Assembly (NCBI GenBank): GCA_029879725.1
Contig: JAOUPR010000042.1
Coordinates: 1 to 33,419 of the forward strand
DNA length: 33,419 bases
Source of the DNA: Gemmatimonadota bacterium
GTDB lineage: Bacteria > Gemmatimonadota > Gemmatimonadetes > Longimicrobiales > Gaopeijiaceae
Reading direction: 5' to 3'
Made by a program: the position numbers and the translations under genes. Positions 8,300 to 15,214 of this stretch are shown here, piece after piece. Numbering within the stretch: the first letter of the stretch is position 1; every line of letters starts with the position of its first letter. The notes below the pieces were generated by a model. The model saw nothing but the letters and a program-made list of their open reading frames with translations. It searched no databases and was not told where the DNA came from.

Positions 8300-11200
8300 A
8301 TGGCTGAATCCCCCGACCACGAAGTATTGGCGTCCGACGGTCCGTCCGTCGCGAACGCGGGCCCCGGCACGGACGAGCGCCGCGTGGCGTCGGCGGTGCG
8401 AGAGGGCCTGACGACCCACCTCGCGGGTCGGAGGGAGACCGCGGACGTGGGCCAGGTGGCTCTCGCGGCGGCTACCGTGTTCATCTTCTGGGGCACGGTC
8501 ACCCCATATTGGGGAATCGGGTGGCTGGCGGCCTTCGTTCTCTCCGCGGCTCTACGTAGACGGATCAGGGGCAACTTCCTGGGTTCGGCTCCCGGTTCGG
8601 AGCGAGTACTCGCGTTCATCCGCTGGGACATCTGGCTCAGCGCCTCGCTTTGGGGCGTGTGGGCGCTGTCGCTCGTCGGGGCGCCCCTGAAGGATCACGC
8701 CTTCCTCATGGTGATCTTCGCCGGGCTCACGGCCGCGGGGACCAATACGATGCTGGCCGACGCTCCGTCGTTCCGGGGCTTTCTGGCCATTCTCATGGTG
8801 CCCCTGTTCGCCTCCGTGGCATTTACCGGTGTGGACCGGGAGACACTGCCCTTCCTGGTGGTCATCCTCCTCTTCTCTCCCTTCATGTCCGCGGTTCGCC
8901 GCCAGGGCTCGGACATCCTCGTGAGCCAGCTCGAAGCAGCGGCCCGCCTCAAGGAGAGCGAAGAGGAGGCAGGCCGGGGAAGGGACTTCCTCAGCTCCCT
9001 CCTGCGATCCGCTCCGAGTCCCATCGCGGTTCTCGACGGGACGGGCGTGGTGATTCGCGCGAATCCGGCGCTCTCTCAGATCACGGGCACCTCCGTGGGT
9101 GGCCTCGAGGGCACGGTCTTCTCCGAGGTCATGAAGGGGCTCGGCGTCGTGGACGGCCTCGGGTCCTTCATCGACAACGTGCGCGGCGGAGTACGATCGG
9201 TCACGGAGACTCCCTTGACCCGCCCTGAGGCGGACCCGGTGTGGGTGAGGTTCGCGGGGACTCTGGCGGAGGGAGCCGCCGAAGGCACCGTGATCCTCGT
9301 CGGCGAGGACGTGACGAACCAGGTGGCCGCGCTCAGGGCGCAGGAAGCCGCACGTGAGGACGCCGAGCGGGTGGCGCGAGCCAAGAGCGTGTTCCTCTCG
9401 AGCATGAGTCACGAGATCCGCACTCCCATGAACGGCATTCTTGGGATGGTGGAACTCCTCCTCACCACGGATCTCGATCCGGGTCAGAGGGAGTCCGCCC
9501 AGATCGTACGCTCGTCGGCCGAGTCGCTCCTTCGTGTGCTCAACGACATCCTCGACGTGTCCCGGATCGAAGCCGGCCAGATGGACATCGAGGAAGACGA
9601 CTACGATCTCCCGGAAACGTTGAAGAACGCCGCGGCGGTGTTCTCCGCCACCGCCATCGATTCCGGCAACGAGCTCCTGGTGAGAATCGCCCCCGACGTG
9701 CCGCGCTCCCAGCGGGGGGACGCCGGTCGCATCCGCCAGGTGTTGGTCAATCTGATCTCCAACGCGCTCCGTGCCACGGAGGGCGGAGAGGTCGTCGTGT
9801 CCGCCGAGTTGGCGACCCTGGACGATGGGGTGCCGGGAGTACGTTTCGCGGTGTCGGATACCGGCGTGGGGATCCCGGAGGATCAGCAGGCCCGGATCTT
9901 CGAGGACTTCACCCGGGTGACCGACCCGAGTCGGAGAACGCAGGCCGGCACCGGACTCGGTCTGACCATCTCCCAGCACCTGGTCCGCCTCATGGGTGGG
10001 GAGATCGAAGTCACGAGTCGGCTGGGATCGGGGAGTACGTTCCACTTCGTCCTCCCGCTCGTTCTGGGGGCGGAGACCGCCCGCCCGGGTCGGACGGTCG
10101 AGGATGGGTACGACCTCAGGGGAAAGAAGGTGCTCGTGGTCGACGACAACGATACCGCTCGCCGGATCGTGCGCGAGGCCATGCAATCCGTGGGGGTCGC
10201 TCAGGTGACCGAGGCGCCGGATGGCGTCTCCGGGCTCGCCGTACTGCGAGCGGAGACGGAACGGGGAGACCCCTTCGATCTCGTCGTCGTCGATCACCTC
10301 ATGCCCGGGCTGGATGGGTTGGCCATGGTGGGGGAAGCGCGCCTGGAACTCGGTGACGCCCTCCCCCCGGTGCTGATCCTGACCTCCGCGCCCATGGGTG
10401 TGGAGAAGGGGGAGGCCGATCTGGCCGGAGTGTCGCGGCGGCTGGCGAAGCCGGTGGCCCGGGATCAGCTCGTGCACGTCATGTCGGAAATGCTGACCGA
10501 GCGGCCACGCCCGGGGTTCTCGTCGAGTTCCGGCGAGGAAGAGGCCGTTTCGCACATGGGACGCGTCCTGGTCGCCGAGGACAACCTGGTCAACCAGAAG
10601 GTGGCTGCCGCGATTCTGACCAAGTATGGTTACCTGGTGGACGTTGTTCCCGATGGGAAGCGTGCGGTGACGGCGGTCGCTTCGACGCGTTATGATCTGG
10701 TGCTCATGGACATCCAGATGCCCGAGATGGATGGAGTCGAGGCGACTCTGGCCATCCGGGAGTCCATGTCGGCCGACGAGCTTCCCATCGTGGCGCTCAC
10801 CGCTCATGCCTTCGGCGAGGAGCGTGCTCGCTGTTTCGATGCGGGAATGAACGACTTTCTGGCGAAGCCGTTCAGGCCCGTGGAACTGGTCGGAATGGTG
10901 ACGCGCTGGGCGTTGAAGCCGCCGGTCGCTCCATCCTACTCCACTTCGGCAGAGGATCGCATGCAGGAACCATCCGACGGGACACCTCCCGTAGACATCC
11001 ACGGCTTCAGAGAGACCATGAGGGAGGTCGGTATCGAGGAGGTCGTCGAGGTGACCCTGAAGGTCTACGTGTCGGAGAGCCCGGGGATCATGTCCCGCCT
11101 CCATGATGCCGTGACGAGCGGACGCTCCGGCGACATTCGCGGGGAGGCCCACGCCCTGAAGTCCTCGTCGGGGAACATCCGTGCCGGGCGTTTGTCCGAG

Positions 11201-11320
11201 TTGCTTCAGCGAATGGAGGATCTCGGCCATTCCGGCGATACGAGGGGCGCGACGGAACTCTTCCCCGCGGTGAAGGCGGAGTTCGACGCCGTGATGGACT
11301 TCATCGGAAGGTCCACATGA
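8300..11320 (+). CDS. Hybrid sensor histidine kinase with two receivers and HPt
   Basis: The 1006-residue product (counted from ATG 8300) has about six hydrophobic segments in residues 50-195, a PAS-like region (about 230-335) and a HisKA domain with SMSHEIRTP, His371. The ATPase domain has VNLISNALRAT, DTGVGIP and GTGLGL. Receiver 1 starts at VLVVDD and has acceptor Asp665; receiver 2 starts at VLVAEDN and has acceptor Asp804 in LMDIQMP. An HPt domain carries EAHALKSSSGN with His951. This is a complete phosphorelay in one chain, like BarA. Receiver 1 has a VDHLMP acceptor region and looks intact. An in-frame GTG at 8228 is an alternative start, but neither start has a clear ribosome site. 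No response regulator with an output domain is adjacent, so its target is elsewhere. Confidence 0.9.
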   Translation: MAESPDHEVLASDGPSVANAGPGTDERRVASAVREGLTTHLAGRRETADVGQVALAAATVFIFWGTVTPYWGIGWLAAFVLSAALRRRIRGNFLGSAPGSERVLAFIRWDIWLSASLWGVWALSLVGAPLKDHAFLMVIFAGLTAAGTNTMLADAPSFRGFLAILMVPLFASVAFTGVDRETLPFLVVILLFSPFMSAVRRQGSDILVSQLEAAARLKESEEEAGRGRDFLSSLLRSAPSPIAVLDGTGVVIRANPALSQITGTSVGGLEGTVFSEVMKGLGVVDGLGSFIDNVRGGVRSVTETPLTRPEADPVWVRFAGTLAEGAAEGTVILVGEDVTNQVAALRAQEAAREDAERVARAKSVFLSSMSHEIRTPMNGILGMVELLLTTDLDPGQRESAQIVRSSAESLLRVLNDILDVSRIEAGQMDIEEDDYDLPETLKNAAAVFSATAIDSGNELLVRIAPDVPRSQRGDAGRIRQVLVNLISNALRATEGGEVVVSAELATLDDGVPGVRFAVSDTGVGIPEDQQARIFEDFTRVTDPSRRTQAGTGLGLTISQHLVRLMGGEIEVTSRLGSGSTFHFVLPLVLGAETARPGRTVEDGYDLRGKKVLVVDDNDTARRIVREAMQSVGVAQVTEAPDGVSGLAVLRAETERGDPFDLVVVDHLMPGLDGLAMVGEARLELGDALPPVLILTSAPMGVEKGEADLAGVSRRLAKPVARDQLVHVMSEMLTERPRPGFSSSSGEEEAVSHMGRVLVAEDNLVNQKVAAAILTKYGYLVDVVPDGKRAVTAVASTRYDLVLMDIQMPEMDGVEATLAIRESMSADELPIVALTAHAFGEERARCFDAGMNDFLAKPFRPVELVGMVTRWALKPPVAPSYSTSAEDRMQEPSDGTPPVDIHGFRETMREVGIEEVVEVTLKVYVSESPGIMSRLHDAVTSGRSGDIRGEAHALKSSSGNIRAGRLSELLQRMEDLGHSGDTRGATELFPAVKAEFDAVMDFIGRST

Positions 11321-11359
11321 ACCCCACACGCCGGTCGAGGTAGAGCAGGTCAGCGCAGA

Positions 11360-11395
11360 AAGGGCCGGCACCCCCGCGAGGAGGTACCGGCCCTT
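11360..11395. terminator. Bidirectional terminator hairpin between convergent genes
   Basis: AAGGGCCGG (11360-11368) pairs with CCGGCCCTT (11387-11395), flanked by A and T residues. It lies between the stop of the sensor kinase and the stop of the convergent histone-like gene and can serve both. Confidence 0.6.
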
Positions 11396-11404
11396 CAGGT
11401 GACG

Positions 11405-11422
11405 GACGGGCCCGGGCCCGTC
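11405..11422. terminator. Perfect 18-bp GC palindrome after the histone-like gene
   Basis: GACGGGCCCGGGCCCGTC is a perfect palindrome ending 10 bases from the stop codon of the minus-strand histone-like gene. It may add to termination or be a protein-binding site. Confidence 0.4.
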
Positions 11423-11432
11423 GTCCCGACTG

Positions 11433-12137
11433 CTACTTCTTCTTCGCGGCCTTCTTCTTGGCCGGTGCCTTCTTGGCGGCAGCCTTCTTCGGCGCTGCCT
11501 TCTTCACGGCCTTCTTCGGCGCTGCCTTCTTGGCGGCCGCCTTCTTCGGTGCAGCCTTCTTGGCCGGTGCCTTCTTGGCGGCGGCCTTCTTCGGGGCGGC
11601 CTTCTTCGGGGCCGCCTTCTTCTTCGCAGCCTTCACCGCCGTAGGCGGCTTCTTGTTGGCGCCCGACGACTTCTTGGCTGGGGCGGACTTGCGCGCCTTC
11701 TTCCGAGCCGGTGCTTTCTTGGACACCGGGGTCTTGGAAGTCTTCTTGACCGTCTTCACGGCCTTCTTGGCTGCTGCCTTCTTCTTCGGCGCTGCCTTCT
11801 TCGCCGCCTTCTTGGCTGGTGCCTTCTTGGCGGCGGCCTTCTTCTTCGGTGCTGCCTTCTTCGCCGCCTTCTTGGCTGGCGCCTTCTTCTTTGGCGCGGC
11901 CTTCTTGGCCGGTGCCTTCTTGACCGACTTCTTCACTGACTTCTTCACTGCCTTCTTTGCCGCCTTCTTGGCCGGGGCCTTCTTCGCGGCTGCCTTCTTC
12001 GGAGCCGCCTTCTTCGCGGCGGCCTTCTTGGCCGGCGCCGTCTTCTTCGGCGCGGCCTTCTTCACTGCGGTGGACTTCTTGGGAGCGGCTTTTTTCTTCG
12101 CCGCCGCCTTTTTCTTGGACTGTTTCTTCGCAGCCAC
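11433..12137 (-). CDS. Histone H1-like Lys/Ala/Pro-rich DNA-binding protein
   Basis: The 234-residue product is almost entirely Lys, Ala and Pro, built from AAKK, APKK and APAKK units with one less repetitive segment near the C-terminal third (SKTPVSKKAPARKKARKS). It has no globular domain and an extreme positive charge. Such proteins (bacterial H1-like, similar to HctB of chlamydiae and AlgP-type tails) bind and compact DNA or RNA non-specifically in the nucleoid. The start is the GTG at 12137, four bases after GGAGGGG; the upstream in-frame ATG at 12173 would add twelve residues upstream of that ribosome site and is unlikely. The gene is divergent from the SprT-like gene and convergent with the sensor kinase. 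Repeat number is expected to vary between strains. Confidence 0.85.
   Translation of the reverse strand: MAAKKQSKKKAAAKKKAAPKKSTAVKKAAPKKTAPAKKAAAKKAAPKKAAAKKAPAKKAAKKAVKKSVKKSVKKAPAKKAAPKKKAPAKKAAKKAAPKKKAAAKKAPAKKAAKKAAPKKKAAAKKAVKTVKKTSKTPVSKKAPARKKARKSAPAKKSSGANKKPPTAVKAAKKKAAPKKAAPKKAAAKKAPAKKAAPKKAAAKKAAPKKAVKKAAPKKAAAKKAPAKKKAAKKK
11761..11880. repeat. 60-bp tandem duplication inside the histone-like gene
   Basis: Positions 11761-11820 and 11821-11880 are two 60-base units that differ at only four positions (12, 15, 30 and 60 of the unit). They encode the same 20-residue Lys/Ala/Pro block twice. The near-identity, also at synonymous sites, points to recent slippage or unequal crossover. 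Confidence 0.9.
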
Positions 12138-12141
12138 GAGA

Positions 12142-12148
12142 CCCCTCC
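12142..12148 (-). promoter_or_regulatory. Ribosome binding site that fixes the histone-like start
   Basis: On the minus strand this reads GGAGGGG, four bases before the GTG at 12137. It lies inside the longer frame that begins at ATG 12173, so it selects the shorter protein. Confidence 0.75.
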
Positions 12149-12223
12149 GGAAGCAAGAAAGGTGCAACAACAAGTGTCGGGACGTAACTAACTAGCACCA
12201 AACGCGTGTGAAAATCAATAGTC

Positions 12224-12255
12224 TGTGTTGACATGGACACAAGATGTGGTATAGG
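12224..12255 (+). promoter_or_regulatory. Promoter of the SprT-like gene, with inverted repeat on the -35
   Basis: TTGACA (12228-12233) is a perfect -35 box, separated by 16 bases from TATAGG (12250-12255). An inverted repeat, TGTGT (12224-12228) and ACACA (12237-12241), straddles the -35 and could be an operator. TATAGGGGG occurs again at 12276. The 258 bases between the two divergent genes are AT-rich compared with their surroundings. The leader from the expected start site to the coding region is about 130 bases, and I see no other gene in it. Confidence 0.6.
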
Positions 12256-12394
12256 GGGAAAATTTGAACCCCAGATATAGGGGGGTGGCGGTTCTGCTGC
12301 GGCATGGCTTCCGGGAGGTCGAACAAAGGACTCGCCAACGGGCCGTTCGCACTGCATCATTGTGTACGTTCGTCTGCCCGCTCCCCGAGAGAGA

Positions 12395-13210
12395 ATGCGA
12401 GAATCCATGCTCGAGTTGGCGCCCGAGGATATCCTGGCGGCGCTGAAGCATCGTGGGGCCCGTCGCCTCAAGAGGGTCGCTCTCCGGGGAAACCGGAGCA
12501 CGATCTGGTCGCTCACGCAGGGCGGCACGGTCCTGAATCTCCATGAGGCCTATCGCTTCGCGCCCGATGCGGTGCTGGCGGCGTTCGCCCTCATCGTGAA
12601 GAAGGGTGGCCGGCGGTGCGCCGAGGTGTCGGAGGCTCAGAGGGTGGTGAGGGAGTGGCCCGGATTGCGTCCCGGCCTGGAGGCGGCCCGGAGCGCGAAG
12701 CACAGCCTTCGTCATCGGGGATGCGCCGGGCCCGGTGAGTCGGTCGCGTATTGCTGCGGCACTCCGCGGCAACGAGCCTACATCCGGGCGCTGTACCGAT
12801 ATCTGAACGAGACGCGATTCGAGGGTGCGTTACCGGATGACGTTCCCGTGCGCCTCAGTTCCCGGATGACGAGCCGGCTCGGTCACATGACACCGGGGTT
12901 CACACGGCAGAGGGGGCGCTTCGTGGTGGAGATCGCTCTCAACGTCGACCTCATGCTGGAGGGAAACGGGTTCGAGCGCCTCGACACGCTCCTGCATGAG
13001 ATGGCCCACGCCGCCGACTACCTCACCGACGGCGGGCTCAGCCATGACGAGGGATGGCAGGCGTGGGCGCGGCGGGTGGGCTGCCGGGCGGAGAGTCGCT
13101 ACGAGCGTCCCGTCGTTCGCCGCCGCCGCCGGAGTGATCCGGTCACGCGCGTTCCCCCGCTTCCCCCCGCGCTCCGCGAGCGGATGAGCCTCTGGCGGAA
13201 GACCGCGTAA
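12395..13210 (+). CDS. SprT-like zinc metalloprotease domain protein
   Basis: The 271-residue product has the zinc motif HEMAH at residues 201-205 and a third candidate ligand in SHDEGWQAW (His217). This is the HExxH...H..GW arrangement of SprT/Spartan-like proteases. The N-terminal 90 residues resemble no domain I recognise; they are basic in part and read as alpha-helical. A Cys pair at 120-121 and the Arg-rich C-terminus (240-247) are notable. In eukaryotes Spartan cleaves DNA-protein crosslinks; bacterial SprT relatives are poorly understood. The start is uncertain: ATG 12395 has a GAGAGA ahead of it, while GTG 12362 and ATG 12407 are alternatives. It ends six bases before the tkt stop on the other strand. 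Confidence 0.75.
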   Translation: MRESMLELAPEDILAALKHRGARRLKRVALRGNRSTIWSLTQGGTVLNLHEAYRFAPDAVLAAFALIVKKGGRRCAEVSEAQRVVREWPGLRPGLEAARSAKHSLRHRGCAGPGESVAYCCGTPRQRAYIRALYRYLNETRFEGALPDDVPVRLSSRMTSRLGHMTPGFTRQRGRFVVEIALNVDLMLEGNGFERLDTLLHEMAHAADYLTDGGLSHDEGWQAWARRVGCRAESRYERPVVRRRRRSDPVTRVPPLPPALRERMSLWRKTA

Positions 13211-13216
13211 AGCGCG

Positions 13217-15214
13217 TCAGGCGATCTCCCGTGCCTGCGACACGACGTGGTCCACCGTGAAGCCGAACTCCTCGAAGAGCACCTCCGCAGGCGCCGACGC
13301 TCCGAAGCGATCGATGCCCACCGTGCGCCCTTCGTATCCCACCCACCGTTCCCACCCGAAGGTGGACGCGGCTTCGATGGAGACGCGGGCGGTGACTTCC
13401 CGCGGGAGCACCTCGTCCCGGTAGGTGCGATCCTGCTTCTGGAAGAGGTGCCAACTCGGGAGGCTGACCACCCGGGTGGCGACGCCTTCGTCTTCGAGCC
13501 GGTCCTGCGCGTCCAGGGCCAGGGAGAGTTCGGTGCCCGACGCGATGAGGATCACGGTGGGTGTGCCCGAGCGGGCGTCGCGAAGCACGTACCCGCCTCG
13601 CCGGAGGCCGGTCGCGGGCGCCATGGTCGTCCGGTCCAACACGGGCACCTTCTGTCGGCTCAAGGCCAGGAAGGAGGGCCCGTCGGTGCGCTCCATGGCC
13701 ACTCGCCACGCCATCTCGGTTTCCGCCGCGTCACCGGGGCGCAGATCCATGAGGTTGGGGATGGCCCGCAGGGAGGGGAGCTGTTCGATGGGCTGGTGCG
13801 TGGGGCCGTCCTCTCCCAGACCGATGGAGTCGTGGGTGTAGACGTAGGTGACCGGCCGCCCCATGAGCGCCGCCAACCGGATGGCCGGGCGCATGTATTC
13901 CGAGAAGATCAGGAACGTTCCCCCGAACGGGCGGATCCCTCCGTGGAGGCTCATCCCGTTCATGAGCGCGCCCATGGCGTGCTCCCGGATCCCGAAGTGT
14001 ATCACCCGTCCGGCCGGAGTGGCGGGGAGCAGGCTGTCCGCTCCCGTGATGTCCGTTTTGTTGGAGGGTCCCAGGTCCGCCGACCCGCCCACGAAATTCG
14101 GGACCCCGGCCGCGATCCCCTGGATGACCTTGCCTGACCAGCCGCGGGTGGCGTCCGCCTTTTCCGGGGCGCTCAGGTCGGGCACCATGGCGTCCCACGC
14201 TTCGGGAAGCTCCCCCGCCATCATGCGGAGGAACTCGTTCGCGGCGTCGGGATGGTCCGCGCGGTACGCGTCGAAGCGGGTCTGCCATTCGGACACGGCG
14301 CCGGCTCCCCTGTCCCGGACCTCCAGCCAGTGGGCGCGTGCTTCGGCGGGGACGTGGAACGGCTCCAACGACGGGTAGCCCAGGTTCTTCTTGGTGGCCT
14401 CGATCTCCGCCGGCCCCAGGGGCGCGCCGTGGGTATCGGCGGTGCCGGCCATGTTGGGACTTCCGTAGGCGATGACGGTTCGGAGAACCACGAGCGTCGG
14501 GCGTTCGGTCTCCTCTCTCGCCGCCTGGAGCGCGGCGTCCATGGCCGCCAGGTCGTTGCCGTCGTCCACGCGCACCACGTGCCACCCGTACGACTCGAAC
14601 CTTCCGGCATGGTCCGTGGACGAGGTGAGCGCGGTGTCGCCTTCGATGGTGATGCGGTTGTCGTCGAAGATCCAGATGAGCTTGCCGAGCTGCTGGTGCC
14701 CCGCCAACTCGGCGGCCTCGTGGGAGATCCCCTCCATCATGTCGCCGTCGGAGGCCAGAACGTAGGTGTAGTGGTCCACGATCCGATGTCCGGGACGGTT
14801 GAAGCGCGCGGCCAGCCAACGCTCCGCCAGCGCCATCCCCACGGACATGGCGACACCCTGGCCCAGCGGTCCGGTGGTGCTCTCCACCCCGGGAACGTGT
14901 CCGTACTCCGGATGTCCCGCCGTGGGCGAGCCCCATTGACGGAAGTCGCGGATGTCCTCCTCCGATACCTCGTATCCGCTCAGGTGCAGGAGCGAGTAGA
15001 GGAGCATGGACGCGTGCCCCACGGAGAGGACGAAGCGGTCGCGGTCCAACCACTCCGGGTTCGCGGGATCGTGCCTCAGGTGCCTGTGGAAGAGCGTGTA
15101 GCCGATGGGCGCCAGCGCCATGGGCGTGCCGGGGTGGCCGGAATTGGCGGCCTGGACCGCGTCCATGGAGAGAACGCGGACGGCATCCACGGCCAGCTTT
15201 TCGATGTCGGTCAT
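13217..15214 (-). CDS. tkt: Transketolase
   Basis: The 665-residue product is a full-length transketolase of the non-oxidative pentose phosphate pathway, moving two-carbon units between sugar phosphates with thiamine diphosphate. The sequence shows the early GHPG motif (residues 26-29), the cofactor and Mg site SDGDMMEG (155-162) with DDN at 184-186, and the central IREHAMG and DSIGLGEDGPTHQP motifs of the pyrimidine-binding domain. Length matches bacterial Tkt (about 660). Its ATG (15214) overlaps the leuS stop as ATGA and has no clear ribosome site of its own, so it is probably made by reinitiation after leuS. The stop lies six bases from the SprT-like stop, leaving no room for a dedicated terminator. 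Confidence 0.96.
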   Translation of the reverse strand: MTDIEKLAVDAVRVLSMDAVQAANSGHPGTPMALAPIGYTLFHRHLRHDPANPEWLDRDRFVLSVGHASMLLYSLLHLSGYEVSEEDIRDFRQWGSPTAGHPEYGHVPGVESTTGPLGQGVAMSVGMALAERWLAARFNRPGHRIVDHYTYVLASDGDMMEGISHEAAELAGHQQLGKLIWIFDDNRITIEGDTALTSSTDHAGRFESYGWHVVRVDDGNDLAAMDAALQAAREETERPTLVVLRTVIAYGSPNMAGTADTHGAPLGPAEIEATKKNLGYPSLEPFHVPAEARAHWLEVRDRGAGAVSEWQTRFDAYRADHPDAANEFLRMMAGELPEAWDAMVPDLSAPEKADATRGWSGKVIQGIAAGVPNFVGGSADLGPSNKTDITGADSLLPATPAGRVIHFGIREHAMGALMNGMSLHGGIRPFGGTFLIFSEYMRPAIRLAALMGRPVTYVYTHDSIGLGEDGPTHQPIEQLPSLRAIPNLMDLRPGDAAETEMAWRVAMERTDGPSFLALSRQKVPVLDRTTMAPATGLRRGGYVLRDARSGTPTVILIASGTELSLALDAQDRLEDEGVATRVVSLPSWHLFQKQDRTYRDEVLPREVTARVSIEAASTFGWERWVGYEGRTVGIDRFGASAPAEVLFEEFGFTVDHVVSQAREIA

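Noticed and set aside
8552..11371. Minus-strand open frame of 939 codons opposite the sensor kinase
   Set aside because: Shadow of the kinase gene: no domain pattern, biased composition, and the kinase motifs on the plus strand are complete.
11433..12138. Repetitive block considered as a CRISPR array
   Set aside because: The repeats are coding, adjacent and without unique spacers; they encode the Lys/Ala units.
11458..12195. Phe/Ala-rich plus-strand frame opposite the histone-like gene
   Set aside because: It is the complement of Lys/Ala codons (AAG read as CTT/TTC), giving an artificial FFGAAF repeat; no ribosome site.
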